A program made the translations under genes and the position numbers. From positions 54,771 to 118,770 of the forward strand of contig JAIOZL010000009.1 of the NCBI GenBank assembly GCA_021740645.1: a stretch of 64,000 nt of DNA, written 5' to 3'. The DNA is from Bacteroidales bacterium. Its GTDB lineage: Bacteria > Bacteroidota > Bacteroidia > Bacteroidales > JAADJA01. This document shows positions 27,192 through 37,249 of the stretch, piece after piece. Numbering within the stretch: the stretch's first letter is position 1; every line of letters starts with the position of its first letter. The notes under the pieces were generated by a model. The model searched no databases and was not told the origin of the DNA. It was given only the letters and a program-made list of their open reading frames with translations.

Positions 27192-28694
27192 ATGATACGG
27201 CACTTATTAATACTCATGCTTTTCGTAGTAGGTTGGTCAGCCTCGGGACAATACTATTACGACTTTAATGAAAATTGCAGAAATGCATATTCCTCAATAA
27301 ATTCCTTAAAATTCGAAGAAGGAAAATCATTAATTGAAAAAGAAAAATCACTTCATCCGGACAACAACATCCCTTATCTGTTGCAAAACTATATTTACTT
27401 CCTCACTGTCTTTATTGGTGAAGAGGAAGCAGACTTTGACCTTTACGACGATTTGAAGGATGATCTCATCGACAGGTTAAAAGATGGGGATGAAAACTCA
27501 CCTTATTACCGGTATTGCCTGGCCCAGGTTTACCTTCAATGGGCCGTAGCACGAACTAAATTTAAGGAATATGTGACAGCAACATTTGAAATAAACAAAG
27601 CTTACCGGATGTTAGAGGATAATCAAGAGGACTATCCTGATTTTTTACCCACATTCATCAATCTGGGTCTTTTACATACTATGATTGGAACTATTCCGGA
27701 TAATTACAACTGGGTAAAACGAATGGTAGGAATAGAGGGTACTATCGACCAGGGAGTAGAAGAGATACTAGCTGTTTTGAATAAATCCATGACAGATCCA
27801 CAATACAGTCATTACAGAGCAGAGTGTTTGTTTTATCTTAGTTTCATTCAAATGAATTTGATGACAAATAAAAATAAAACCATTGAATACCTTGAAGTAA
27901 TAGAAAAAGACCAATCGAACCTTGAAAATCCGTTAGCTATTTATGCCCTGGCCAGAATATATATGTCGAACGAAAAAAATGACCGGGCGATAGAGATTCT
28001 GCTTAACCGGCCTACATCTAAAGAATATTATCCGTTTTATTATCTTGATTATTTGACCGGTATGGCGAAACTTCACAGGTTGGATGAAGATGCCAATAAA
28101 TATTTCTTCAGGTATGTGATCAACTTTAAAGGAATAAACTATATAAAAGATGCCTACCAAAAAATCGCTTGGAATTATTATGTCCAATCAAATTCTGAAA
28201 AATATAAGGAGTATATGAGTAAGGTATTAAAATACGGTAACACAGTTGTGGATGCAGATAAACAAGCGGAAAGAGAGGCTGAAGAAGGTTTGATGCCTAA
28301 CTACCACTTACTCCGTGCCAGGGTTCTATTTGATGGCGGATATTATGAAAAAGCCATGCAGGAACTAACTCAGGATACACACTCAGAATTTTTAACCACA
28401 GAAAGGGATTCGCTGGAATGTACCTATCGATTAGGCCGGATTTACCATGAATGGGGCAAAGTAGATGAAAGCATTCAATACTACACAAAAACCATCAAAA
28501 TTGGTTCGGAGTCGTCTTACTACTATGCTGCCAATTCAGCACTTAAGCTTGGAAACATTTATGAAGACCTGAAAGACTACAAAAAAGCCGAATATTATTA
28601 TGAAGCTGCCCAATCAATGGAAAATAAAGAATACCGGAACAGCATCAATTCAAAGGCAAAAGCAGGCCTTAACAGGATTGAAGACAAACTTTGA
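27192..28694 (+). CDS. exported tetratricopeptide-repeat protein
   Basis: The 500-residue protein has a signal peptide (1-19, VVGWSASGQ) and then helical repeats. The clearest TPR-like units lie at the C-terminus (GGYYEKAMQEL; RIYHEWGKVDESIQYYTKTI; NIYEDLKDYKKAEYYYEAA). It is probably periplasmic. I do not recognise a specific subfamily. Its stop codon abuts the stop of the convergent FadL-type gene (28694/28695), with no terminator between. Confidence 0.75.
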   Translation: MIRHLLILMLFVVGWSASGQYYYDFNENCRNAYSSINSLKFEEGKSLIEKEKSLHPDNNIPYLLQNYIYFLTVFIGEEEADFDLYDDLKDDLIDRLKDGDENSPYYRYCLAQVYLQWAVARTKFKEYVTATFEINKAYRMLEDNQEDYPDFLPTFINLGLLHTMIGTIPDNYNWVKRMVGIEGTIDQGVEEILAVLNKSMTDPQYSHYRAECLFYLSFIQMNLMTNKNKTIEYLEVIEKDQSNLENPLAIYALARIYMSNEKNDRAIEILLNRPTSKEYYPFYYLDYLTGMAKLHRLDEDANKYFFRYVINFKGINYIKDAYQKIAWNYYVQSNSEKYKEYMSKVLKYGNTVVDADKQAEREAEEGLMPNYHLLRARVLFDGGYYEKAMQELTQDTHSEFLTTERDSLECTYRLGRIYHEWGKVDESIQYYTKTIKIGSESSYYYAANSALKLGNIYEDLKDYKKAEYYYEAAQSMENKEYRNSINSKAKAGLNRIEDKL

Positions 28695-30170
28695 TCAATA
28701 TCTTAAACCAAGGGTAAGAGCCAAATTATTCGAGATGTATTTATTCTTAACGGGGTTAAAATCAACATTCTCTGACCCGTAGAAATAATAATCTTCATTA
28801 CTTGCCGATCGCACATAAGCAAAATCAACAAAAAAGTTTTTATCGCGGAAGCCAAAGCCACCAGTATAAAAGAATTTTTCTCCATTATTAATATTGTCGG
28901 TAAAAGGGCTCATATAATAGGCTAAACCTCCTCTGACTGCCACATGTCCAAACCTAAATTCAGTACCAAGTCTAATATTATGAGTTTCAGAATATTTGGT
29001 TTTGATCTGCAGGTTTTCATCATAGAAATTGTACTGACTTCCTCTCAAACGTGATTCGGCGTAATTAACATATTCATATTCAGCACTGATAAGAGCAAGA
29101 TGCCCAACAATAAATGAAGCATTTCCAATTAGTTTCCAGGGTGTTTCGAGCGTATAATTGTAGGTACCATGCGGGGTTGTTGACCGGATTACATCATTAT
29201 TATCAAATTCAGAAGTAAATTCTGAATACCAATAATCTTTCATATTATTATACCATGTGGGTGAATGAACCGCTCCTCCAACACGAAGCCAATCTGTAGC
29301 CCTGATAATCATCCCAAATTTCATATTAAATCCTGATCCGGTCGTTTGTAGGTCATCATATATCGATAGTTGTCTGAAATCATCTATTTCATTCATCTCA
29401 TCAATTTCCGAATACCTTGATAATTCATTATAACGTATCGTTGGAAACGCAAAAGCAGCCCCTAAATAAACCCTTTCAGCGAGGTTAGCACTAAAAGCCA
29501 TTGAAAATTCATTCATTGCACCCCATGATTCTACCTCCTTGCGCTGCAATATATTTGAGCCTTCAGGTACTGAACCCATATATGAATCTGTAAAACCAGG
29601 AATAGTATCAATCATATAAGTCATCCATGCCGGATTCAAATCATAGGTATACATTCCATAGTCGTCACGGTAAATATCCTCATATTGAATTCCATTTGCA
29701 TTATCAATAAAAGTATGAACGATTGAACTTTGATCATTATATCCCTGCGATAACATACGGTTATTAAAATTATTAGTCCGGTTATGGCCAATAGCAAACT
29801 GGAAATTTTTTACTATGGAGGCACCTTCTTTTCGGGTAGGTGATACGATAACTATACCTAAATTTGACAGGTTAAAATTATGTTTAGAATCATTAAAGAC
29901 AGACCCGTTAAAATTTGATTCTGTCTTACCTATCCAAAACCCCGGGCTAAGCATAAATTCTGACTTTTTATATAAACCTAATCCGGCAGGATTTGCGCTT
30001 ATATTAGAAAAGTCAGCACCTAAAGCACCAAATGACCCGGCCATTGACATTGCCCTTGCAGTGCCTCCAAAGGTAGTTCTGGCATAGCGCAATGCATCCG
30101 CATCACTTTGAGAAAGAACTATTTGAGCACTTATAAATACCAGGCTTATTATTAAAGTTATCCTTTTCAT
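28695..30170 (-). CDS. OmpP1/FadL-type outer-membrane transport protein
   Basis: The 491-residue protein has a signal peptide (1-20, SAQIVLSQ) and the FadL/TodX N-terminal hatch signature: RTTFGGTARAMSMAGSFGAL then FSNISANPAGLG (the NPAGL motif), followed by many amphipathic strands to a C-terminal LTLGLRY. FadL-like barrels let long-chain fatty acids and other hydrophobic compounds cross the outer membrane by lateral diffusion. Substrate here is not known. Confidence 0.9.
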   Translation of the reverse strand: MKRITLIISLVFISAQIVLSQSDADALRYARTTFGGTARAMSMAGSFGALGADFSNISANPAGLGLYKKSEFMLSPGFWIGKTESNFNGSVFNDSKHNFNLSNLGIVIVSPTRKEGASIVKNFQFAIGHNRTNNFNNRMLSQGYNDQSSIVHTFIDNANGIQYEDIYRDDYGMYTYDLNPAWMTYMIDTIPGFTDSYMGSVPEGSNILQRKEVESWGAMNEFSMAFSANLAERVYLGAAFAFPTIRYNELSRYSEIDEMNEIDDFRQLSIYDDLQTTGSGFNMKFGMIIRATDWLRVGGAVHSPTWYNNMKDYWYSEFTSEFDNNDVIRSTTPHGTYNYTLETPWKLIGNASFIVGHLALISAEYEYVNYAESRLRGSQYNFYDENLQIKTKYSETHNIRLGTEFRFGHVAVRGGLAYYMSPFTDNINNGEKFFYTGGFGFRDKNFFVDFAYVRSASNEDYYFYGSENVDFNPVKNKYISNNLALTLGLRY

Positions 30171-30250
30171 TTGATTGGTTTTTCAAAAGGTTAAATATTT
30201 GATTTTACGAACCCATAGTTTAAGCATGTTGGTGAAGCATGCCCCTTATC

Positions 30251-31729
30251 CTACCTTTTCCCCCTTGAACTGCTTCCTGAAGTTGAGGAGGATCTGGAAC
30301 TCCCACTGCTACTCGAACGAGAAGGTGTGGAATAGGAACGGCTACTCCCTGATTTTGAAGGTGTAGAATAAGAACTACTGCTACTTGACCGGGAAGGTGT
30401 TGAGTAACTTTTAGTGCTCCCTGACCTTGATGGGGTAGAGTAACTTTTTGTATTTGTCCTGCTTGGCTGAGAATAAGTTTTCGAAGACCGGGAAGGTGTT
30501 GTAGCAGTTTTATTCGTAGTACTGTACCTTGATGGTTTCGAATAAGTATTCTTGCTGGTCGACTGAGGTTTTGAATAAACCTGTCTGCTCACCTCTGAAT
30601 TTGAGCTCGGCGTTCTTGAGTTTACGTTATTTCTACTTTCAGTGCCAGAAGGTTTGGTATATTTTTTAGAGGGTGTTGTCCTGCTATATTTCGATGAATT
30701 ATTTATACTTTCACCTGGCTGATATTTCGAACGCTCACCAGAGCCAGAAGTGGATGCTGGTTTTTTGTATGTATACCTTGGTTTAACTGCATTGTTAGAA
30801 GCCGGAGTTCTTTCCGTTTGAGAAACAGGATTCGTGTTATTATCTTTTACAATTCTATTTGTTGTTCCTTCATTTTTAACTGAACCGGATGCCCCTGATG
30901 TTGGTGAAGCATTTCGTCCAACTTCTGACCTTTCCGTATTACCTCCTGTATTGGAACTACCCCTTGTAATCGCATCAGAAGTAGTTATTCCTGAGTTAAT
31001 ATTGGGCCTGCTTTTCTCAAAGGAGCTTGCTCTCATAGGCTCATTAAAACCAGTTGTTCCTGAGTTATTTGCAGAGCTATTTGAACTTCCTCTTGAAGGC
31101 CGATGACCATAATAGTATGAATTATTACCATAGTCGTAATAATTGGATGCATAGTATCCATCCCAAAATCCCTGATTATAACCATACAAGTAATTATTAT
31201 AATAGCCGTAGTAGGGATATCCATATCCAAAACTACCCCAGCCCCAATTATAACCGAAATAGAATGAAGGCATATACCAATAAGGATTATAGTACCATGG
31301 ATCATAATAAAAACCAATGTAACATGGCGAATAATATCCAAATCCTGCATAAGGGCTATAAAACCTATTTATCCTTGCAGAGTAAGAATAATTATAGTCG
31401 TCGTAACCAGTACCATAATAATTATTTGTAATATAACTGGTTCCTTCGGGTGATTCAAGGGATTCGGTTTCTGAATAATAAGGCTCATCCTCATAGGTTA
31501 CATATTCCCCAGCCTCATAATCTTCAATATCACTAGCCACTGGAGTTTCTTCGCTTTGTGTGTAGTAATCAGGGTCTTCGGTTGTCATTTCCGGCTGAAC
31601 CTGTTCATTTTTTTGTTTTTCTGATTTAGCTGAATAATACACATCATCAAATTCAGCTGTGCTTTTGGTAGTGGAGCAAGCAGTAACAATAAAAATTGAA
31701 ACGACTGCCAGTAAGATATAAGATTTCAT
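30251..31729 (-). CDS. Tyr/Gly-rich and Ser/Pro-repeat lipoprotein
   Basis: The ATG at 31729 gives 492 residues with a lipoprotein signal (IFIVTAC, lipid-anchored Cys18); the upstream in-frame codons are not needed. Residues about 25-115 are acidic and Glu/Thr-rich. Residues about 125-225 are extremely Tyr/Gly/Trp/Pro-rich (e.g. [18 protein letters not shown]). From about 230 to the end it is Ser/Thr/Arg-rich, finishing in repeats of the form SYSTPSRS and a basic tail (SSRGKR). This is a low-complexity, probably extended surface lipoprotein; no enzymatic domain is seen. It has an unusually good Shine-Dalgarno site and is divergent from proS. The function is unknown. Confidence 0.75.
   Translation of the reverse strand: MKSYILLAVVSIFIVTACSTTKSTAEFDDVYYSAKSEKQKNEQVQPEMTTEDPDYYTQSEETPVASDIEDYEAGEYVTYEDEPYYSETESLESPEGTSYITNNYYGTGYDDYNYSYSARINRFYSPYAGFGYYSPCYIGFYYDPWYYNPYWYMPSFYFGYNWGWGSFGYGYPYYGYYNNYLYGYNQGFWDGYYASNYYDYGNNSYYYGHRPSRGSSNSSANNSGTTGFNEPMRASSFEKSRPNINSGITTSDAITRGSSNTGGNTERSEVGRNASPTSGASGSVKNEGTTNRIVKDNNTNPVSQTERTPASNNAVKPRYTYKKPASTSGSGERSKYQPGESINNSSKYSRTTPSKKYTKPSGTESRNNVNSRTPSSNSEVSRQVYSKPQSTSKNTYSKPSRYSTTNKTATTPSRSSKTYSQPSRTNTKSYSTPSRSGSTKSYSTPSRSSSSSSYSTPSKSGSSRSYSTPSRSSSSGSSRSSSTSGSSSRGKR
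30258..30500 (-). repeat. short tandem repeats encoding Ser-Tyr-Ser-Thr-Pro-Ser-Arg units
   Basis: About eight imperfect units of roughly 30-36 bases encode variants of SYSTPSRS separated by Ser/Gly/Thr linkers, within the 3' third of the lipoprotein gene. Units differ at several positions, so the array is old or under selection for protein sequence. Confidence 0.65.
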
Positions 31730-31736
31730 ATTAAAG

Positions 31737-31742
31737 CCTCCT
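31737..31742 (-). promoter_or_regulatory. strong Shine-Dalgarno site of the lipoprotein gene
   Basis: On the minus strand AGGAGG is followed by 7 bases and the ATG at 31729. Most genes in this window have no such site, as usual in the phylum. It also supports choosing this start over the longer frame. Confidence 0.6.
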
Positions 31743-31759
31743 TCGGTCATGTTTTTTTT

Positions 31760-31767
31760 TATTTTTG
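31760..31767 (+). promoter_or_regulatory. candidate proS -7 box
   Basis: TATTTTTG matches TAnnTTTG, 53 bases before the proS ATG, in the 91-base divergent gap. There is no convincing -33 element. Confidence 0.35.
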
Positions 31768-31820
31768 TCGCGTTTAAAATACAATACAAATTTATACAAA
31801 CACTATACCACAACTCTATT

Positions 31821-33296
31821 ATGGCAAAAGATTTCCCCACAAGAGAAGAAAATTACGCTCAATGGTATAACGATCTCGTTATAAAGGCTGATTTAGCAGA
31901 GAATTCCGCAGTAAGAGGATGTATGGTAATTAAACCATATGGATATGCTATTTGGGAAAAAATGCAGGCTACACTTGATAAAATGTTTAAAGATACAGGG
32001 CATGTAAATGCATATTTCCCCTTATTTATCCCTAAATCCTTCTTTAGCAAAGAAGCTGCCCATGTGGAAGGATTTGCCAAAGAATGTGCTGTGGTTACCC
32101 ATTACCGCCTTAAAAATTCACCCGATGGAAAAGGAATTGTTGTTGACGAAACAGCCAAACTTGAAGAAGAGCTCATTGTAAGGCCTACTTCTGAAACCAT
32201 TATTTGGGATACTTACAGAAACTGGATACAATCGTACCGTGATCTGCCTATTCTGATAAATCAATGGGCTAATGTGGTGAGATGGGAAATGCGTACAAGA
32301 CTGTTTTTACGCACTGCAGAGTTTCTCTGGCAGGAAGGGCATACTGCTCATGCTACCCGGGAAGAGGCCATTGAAGAAACAGAAAAAATCTTAGACGTTT
32401 ACGCATTATTTGCGGAAAAATGGATGGCAATGCCCGTTTTAAAAGGGGTAAAATCACCTAATGAAAGATTTGCCGGTGCTGTTGAAACTTATTGTATTGA
32501 AGCACTAATGCAAGATGGAAAGGCACTACAAGCAGGCACATCACATTTTCTCGGACAAAATTTTGCCAAAGCTTTTGATGTAAAGTTCTTATCTAAAGAA
32601 AATAAACTCGAACTCGTATGGGCCACTTCCTGGGGTGTTTCAACTCGTCTGATGGGTGCCCTTATAATGGCACATTCTGATGATAATGGCCTGGTTCTGC
32701 CTCCAAAACTTGCCCCGATCCAGGTTGCTATAGTTCCAATTTACAGAAATATGGAACAACTTGAAAACATTTCCAAAGTAGCTAATGATATTAAGAAAAA
32801 ATTGGAAGACAAAGGTATCTCTGTTAAATTTGATGACCGGGATACATTTAAACCAGGCTGGAAATTTGCTGAATATGAATTTAAAGGTGTCCCTGTGAGA
32901 TTAGCAATTGGTCCTCGTGACCTTGAAAATAAAACAATAGAGGTAGCCCGCCGTGACACCCTCGAAAAGGAAATTTTGCAATTGGAAGACATTGAGAATA
33001 AAGTTGAACATTTACTTGAACAAATCCAGGAAAACCTTTATCAAAAAGCCCTTTCTTTCAGAGAAAATAATACACAAGCTGTAAATACCTGGGAGGAGTT
33101 CAAAGATGTGATTGAAAACAAAGGTGGATTTGTTTTGGCGCACTGGGATGGCACTGCCGAAACCGAAGAAAAAATCAAGGCTGAAACAAAAGCGACCATC
33201 CGCACCATTCCATTTAATACTAGAATGGAAGAAGGAAAATGTATCTATTCCGGAAAACCTTCAGCCCAAAGGGTGGTTTTTGCGCGGGCGTATTAA
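31821..33296 (+). CDS. proS: prolyl-tRNA synthetase, archaeal/eukaryotic type
   Basis: ProS charges tRNA-Pro. The ATG at 31821 gives 491 residues beginning [20 protein letters not shown]. Class II motifs are visible: motif 2 region [24 protein letters not shown] and motif 3 region [18 protein letters not shown]-terminal anticodon-binding domain (about 290-400: [23 protein letters not shown]) and the C-terminal extension ending RVVFARAY mark the archaeal-type (type 3) enzyme, which lacks the INS editing domain. The zinc-site cysteines of the C-terminal domain are mostly missing (only one Cys in [11 protein letters not shown]). Confidence 0.97.
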   Translation: MAKDFPTREENYAQWYNDLVIKADLAENSAVRGCMVIKPYGYAIWEKMQATLDKMFKDTGHVNAYFPLFIPKSFFSKEAAHVEGFAKECAVVTHYRLKNSPDGKGIVVDETAKLEEELIVRPTSETIIWDTYRNWIQSYRDLPILINQWANVVRWEMRTRLFLRTAEFLWQEGHTAHATREEAIEETEKILDVYALFAEKWMAMPVLKGVKSPNERFAGAVETYCIEALMQDGKALQAGTSHFLGQNFAKAFDVKFLSKENKLELVWATSWGVSTRLMGALIMAHSDDNGLVLPPKLAPIQVAIVPIYRNMEQLENISKVANDIKKKLEDKGISVKFDDRDTFKPGWKFAEYEFKGVPVRLAIGPRDLENKTIEVARRDTLEKEILQLEDIENKVEHLLEQIQENLYQKALSFRENNTQAVNTWEEFKDVIENKGGFVLAHWDGTAETEEKIKAETKATIRTIPFNTRMEEGKCIYSGKPSAQRVVFARAY

Positions 33297-33429
33297 ACCT
33301 CTCGATCTCATTGACATTCTTATTCGATATTTTTAGCTGATTTTTACCGAAACAATGTGTGCTCAATTTAGTATAAGCTAGTTGATTATTAGTGTTTGAT
33401 AATTTTCTGGTTAACGCATTTTGGACACA

Positions 33430-35964
33430 ATGGCATTTTTCTGCATAAGACATATCTATTTCATATTAGTCTGTCCTCTTATTATTTTTGGGCAGAACTA
33501 TCCTTCTGAAATTGATAGCCTCGAATCAATTCCCAAGTCTAAGTTAACCACACTCCAAAACGCAGAAATACTGAACAAACTGGCCTATTTATACCGGGTA
33601 CAAAATCCAGAAAAAGCAATAGAATATGCACAGCAGGCCTTAAACATCGCAGAGCAAAATAATCTGGCTACTGAAAATCAAAAAGCACTCAGCCATATCG
33701 GGTTAGGTTATAAATATCTGGGTGATTATGACAATGCTATAGTTTATCAAAAGCTAGCCCTGGAACATGCTGTTGAACTTAAAAATAAAAACCTTATTGC
33801 AGTAGAGTATAATCGTTTGGGTATTTTATTTAAAAGGCTGGGGTTATATACAAACGCCCTGGATTATTATGAGCAAGCTCTTGCAATATATATTGAATCA
33901 GAAAAGACTAAAGGAATTGCAGATTTATACAACAACATTGGAAATATCTACCGCAAAAGAGGGGATATGGATGTGGCGCTGGATTATTATTTTAAAACCC
34001 TGAAGATGATCCAGGTGCAGGATGACCAGGAAAGTTATGCTTATATCTTAAATAATATAGGGAATCTTTATTCGGATATGGAAATCTTTGACCTGGCCCT
34101 CGAATACCACAAAAAGTCGTTGGATGTGAAAAAGGAAATGGAGAATTATTATGGCATAGCCACTTCATTACAAAACATTAGTGATGTTTACTTAAATTTA
34201 AAGGAACCTGAAATCGCCCTGAAATACATTGATGAGTGTTTTGATTTGGCCAAATTATATGGATATAATGATATTCTGATTGAATTAAACACAAGTTACG
34301 GATTAGCTTATTTGATACTGGGGCAGTTCAATAAAGCCCATGATTTCTTCAACATTTCTATAGAAAAACAAGCTGAACTGGGGGATATTCCCGGATTAAT
34401 AAAAGCATACATCGGGGTAAGTAAAATTTTTATTCAACAAGGTCTTTATAAAGAAGCTGAAGAACACTTGTTAAAAAGCCTTATCCTCGCCGAAAAAGAA
34501 AACTTCCTGCACGATATTGCAGAAATTAATCTACAGTTATCAATTGTATCAGAAAAAACAGAACAGTTTTCTAAATCCCTGCTATATTTTAAAAAATATT
34601 CTTCCATTCGTGATTCTATTTTTAATACAGATATTGGGAATAAAATAAGTGAAATAAAAATTAAGCAAAAGTCGGAGGAATTTGAAGCAGAGAAAACTAT
34701 TCTGGAAGAAAAAAATAAATTTCAACAACTTTCGATCAGGAGAAAAAATCAGTTCATTTATGCGATGATCAGCCTGACGTTTCTGGTCCTAATCCTGGTT
34801 ATCCTGATCTTTTTGGAATATAAAAATAAACATAAGGTTAACAAGAATCTTAAGATAATCAATCAAAAATTATTTGATAAAAATAGTTTTCTGCAGGTTT
34901 TGATGGATACGATCCCAAACCCAATGTACTACACTGATAACAAAGGAAATTATATTGATTGTAATAGTGCGTTCAGGAGTTTGCATGGATTGCGGGAAAA
35001 TGAAATTGTGGGCAAAAGTGTGTTCGATATTTTTTCAAAAGAAATTGCTGAAAAGATACACAATGATGATGCTGAATTATTTCGGAATCAAGGAATGCAG
35101 CAAAAAGAATTAACATTCACTTCTAAAAATGGAGAATCAAAAGATGTAATTTATTACAAAAACACTTTTAACAATAGCCGTGGGAAAGTAGCAGGCATAG
35201 TAGGATTGTTGCTCGACATTAGTGAACGAAAAAAAGCGGAGGAAAAAATAAAAAAATCCGAACAGGAATTGCGCAAAGCAAACGCCACAAAGGACAAATT
35301 TTTCTCAATAATTGCTCATGATCTAAAAAATCCTTTCGGGGCAATACTGGGTTTTGCGAATATCCTCAATACTGAATTTGAGTTCCTTCCGGATGAAGAA
35401 AAGATCAGCATTATATCAAACCTAAGCATGGCCAGTGAAAACACTTATAAACTTTTACAAAATTTACTTGAATGGTCGAGAACACAAACCGGACAATTGG
35501 AAATTAATCCTGAAGTCTTTGATTTAAATATAGTCACCAACGAAAACATATCTGTATTAAACACTTTAGGACATAGTAAAAAAATAACTATCGACTCAAA
35601 TATTAAATCAGATACTTTGGTAAAGGCGGATAAAAATATGATTAATACTGTATTCAGGAATCTGTTATCTAATGCGATCAAATTTACCGAACCAGGAGGT
35701 AAAGTAGAGGTGCTGGGACATACATCAAATGGTAGTATAACAATAAAATTTATTGATAATGGTATTGGAATCGAACGCAAAAATATGAATAAGCTTTTCT
35801 CCATTGATCAACAATTCAGAAGAAAAGGAACTGCCAATGAAATGGGGAGTGGCCTTGGATTAATTCTTTGTAAAGAATTTATTGAAAAAAATAAAGGAAG
35901 CATTAAAGTCGAAAGTGAACCAGGCAAAGGAAGTACCTTTTCCGTTCAGCTTCCGGCAGCCTGA
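33430..35964 (+). CDS. TPR-PAS sensor histidine kinase
   Basis: The ATG at 33430 (three codons after a TTG) gives 844 residues. The order is signal peptide (1-21), eight or so TPRs (about 40-400, e.g. LYNNIGNIYRKRGDMDVALDYY), coiled coil, TM helix (441-463), PAS (about 485-600), HisKA with His630 (IIAHDLKNPFG) and HATPase_c (Asn748, DNGIG 776-780, GSGLGL 806-811). The sensor is probably periplasmic (TPR) with an added cytosolic PAS input. The single-domain receiver encoded 33 bases downstream is the likely phosphorelay partner. Confidence 0.93.
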   Translation: MAFFCIRHIYFILVCPLIIFGQNYPSEIDSLESIPKSKLTTLQNAEILNKLAYLYRVQNPEKAIEYAQQALNIAEQNNLATENQKALSHIGLGYKYLGDYDNAIVYQKLALEHAVELKNKNLIAVEYNRLGILFKRLGLYTNALDYYEQALAIYIESEKTKGIADLYNNIGNIYRKRGDMDVALDYYFKTLKMIQVQDDQESYAYILNNIGNLYSDMEIFDLALEYHKKSLDVKKEMENYYGIATSLQNISDVYLNLKEPEIALKYIDECFDLAKLYGYNDILIELNTSYGLAYLILGQFNKAHDFFNISIEKQAELGDIPGLIKAYIGVSKIFIQQGLYKEAEEHLLKSLILAEKENFLHDIAEINLQLSIVSEKTEQFSKSLLYFKKYSSIRDSIFNTDIGNKISEIKIKQKSEEFEAEKTILEEKNKFQQLSIRRKNQFIYAMISLTFLVLILVILIFLEYKNKHKVNKNLKIINQKLFDKNSFLQVLMDTIPNPMYYTDNKGNYIDCNSAFRSLHGLRENEIVGKSVFDIFSKEIAEKIHNDDAELFRNQGMQQKELTFTSKNGESKDVIYYKNTFNNSRGKVAGIVGLLLDISERKKAEEKIKKSEQELRKANATKDKFFSIIAHDLKNPFGAILGFANILNTEFEFLPDEEKISIISNLSMASENTYKLLQNLLEWSRTQTGQLEINPEVFDLNIVTNENISVLNTLGHSKKITIDSNIKSDTLVKADKNMINTVFRNLLSNAIKFTEPGGKVEVLGHTSNGSITIKFIDNGIGIERKNMNKLFSIDQQFRRKGTANEMGSGLGLILCKEFIEKNKGSIKVESEPGKGSTFSVQLPAA

Positions 35965-35997
35965 ACAATAAAAAGAGATAATGAAATAGCAGAAATA

Positions 35998-36378
35998 ATG
36001 GCAAAATTTAATAAAAAAATATTACTGGTTGAAGATAACCCATTGAATCAACATCTAACCGTTTGTATTCTTGGAAGACAGGGTATAAAAGCAGATATAG
36101 CTGAAAACGGGAAAATTGGCTATGAGTTATTTATGAAAAATAAATATGAAATTGTTTTGATGGATATTCAAATGCCGGTGATGGACGGAATAGAAGCCAC
36201 TCGCCTTATTCGTGAGTTTGAGTCTACTAATGACGGTAAAAGATCAACCATTATTGCCGTTACCGCTTTTGCCCATGAAACAGATAAGGATACCCTGTTC
36301 GATGCAGGAATGGATCATTTTCTCGACAAGCCATTAAATCCTGATGATCTTATTCGCCTTATCAATACAGTAAATTAG
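35998..36378 (+). CDS. single-domain response regulator (CheY-like receiver)
   Basis: The 126-residue protein is a bare receiver domain with acidic pair Glu12/Asp13 (LVEDNP), phospho-acceptor Asp56 (VLMDIQMPVMDG), Thr89 (AVTAFA) and Lys111 (LDKPL). There is no output domain, so it must act by protein contact or pass phosphate on in a relay. It is 33 bases after the TPR-PAS kinase and probably co-transcribed. The DIQMPVMDG form is typical of receivers that partner hybrid or HPt-type kinases. Confidence 0.93.
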   Translation: MAKFNKKILLVEDNPLNQHLTVCILGRQGIKADIAENGKIGYELFMKNKYEIVLMDIQMPVMDGIEATRLIREFESTNDGKRSTIIAVTAFAHETDKDTLFDAGMDHFLDKPLNPDDLIRLINTVN

Positions 36379-36405
36379 TCCCTGCTCCCTTCGCACTGGA
36401 ATTTG

Positions 36406-36413
36406 TACATTTG
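36406..36413 (+). promoter_or_regulatory. candidate mazG -7 box
   Basis: TACATTTG followed by C is a perfect TAnnTTTG, 30 bases before the mazG ATG. No -33 TTTG lies at the right distance. Confidence 0.4.
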
Positions 36414-36443
36414 CGCCCTGATAAATATTGTTAATTTTTACTT

Positions 36444-37229
36444 ATGACTACCAAAGAAGAAAAGCTAAAGGCTTTTGAAAGACTATTGGATATTATGGAT
36501 GAGCTAAGGGATAAATGCCCATGGGATAAGGTTCAGACTTTTGAAAGCCTCCGGCACCTTACCATCGAAGAGACCTATGAACTTTCTGAAAGCATCCTTG
36601 ATAAAGATACTGATGGGATAAAGAAGGAATTGGGTGATTTGATGCTCCACCTCGTATTTTATGCAAAAATTGGTTCGGAAAACAATGGGTTCGATGTTGG
36701 AGACGTACTCAAATATATTAATAAAAAACTAGTTTATCGTCATCCTCATATTTATGGTAATGTTGAAGCAAAGGATCCCAAAACGGTGAAAGATAACTGG
36801 GAAAAAATCAAGTTAAAAGAAGGCCGTAAATCAGTTCTTTCAGGAGTGCCAGTAGCTTTACCCCCATTGGTTAAAGCATATCGGATTCAGGAGAAAGCAA
36901 AAGGGGTTGGCTTTGACTGGGAGAAACCCGAGCAAGTTTGGGAGAAGGTACTTGAAGAATTAAATGAATTAAAACATGAAGTGGAATCGGGCGAAGAAAA
37001 GGAAAAAGCTGAACATGAACTTGGCGATCTGCTTTTTGCGCTGGTTAATTATGCCCGGTTTATAGAGGTCAATCCTGAAGATGCTCTGGAAAGGACCAAT
37101 AAGAAATTTATACAACGATTTCAACATCTTGAAGGCAAAGCCGAAGGTTTGGGAAAGTCGTTAAAAGATATGACCCTGGCCGAAATGGATGTTTTTTGGG
37201 AAGAAGCCAAGAAATTGGAGAACAAGTAA
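36444..37229 (+). CDS. mazG: nucleoside triphosphate pyrophosphohydrolase MazG
   Basis: The 261-residue cytosolic house-cleaning enzyme converts NTPs to NMPs + PPi. It has two MazG domains. The first has CPWDKVQTFESLRHLTIEE-YEL (EExxE metal site) and KKELGDLMLHLVFYAKI. The second has EELNELKHEV and EHELGDLLFALVNYARF. The length equals that of E. coli MazG (263). There is no adjacent mazEF toxin pair. Confidence 0.96.
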   Translation: MTTKEEKLKAFERLLDIMDELRDKCPWDKVQTFESLRHLTIEETYELSESILDKDTDGIKKELGDLMLHLVFYAKIGSENNGFDVGDVLKYINKKLVYRHPHIYGNVEAKDPKTVKDNWEKIKLKEGRKSVLSGVPVALPPLVKAYRIQEKAKGVGFDWEKPEQVWEKVLEELNELKHEVESGEEKEKAEHELGDLLFALVNYARFIEVNPEDALERTNKKFIQRFQHLEGKAEGLGKSLKDMTLAEMDVFWEEAKKLENK

Positions 37230-37249
37230 CTAAATATTAATTTTAAACC

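Noticed and set aside
31054..31431. Plus-strand frame of 125 codons rich in Asn/Tyr/His
   Set aside because: Opposite strand of the Tyr-rich lipoprotein; the bias is a mirror of that low-complexity segment.
31749..31820. 24-codon N-terminal extension of prolyl-tRNA synthetase
   Set aside because: The family starts at MAKDFP and the -7 box lies in the extension.
36444..37229. mazG as part of a MazEF toxin-antitoxin locus
   Set aside because: No mazE or mazF frame is adjacent; both MazG domains are intact and housekeeping-like.
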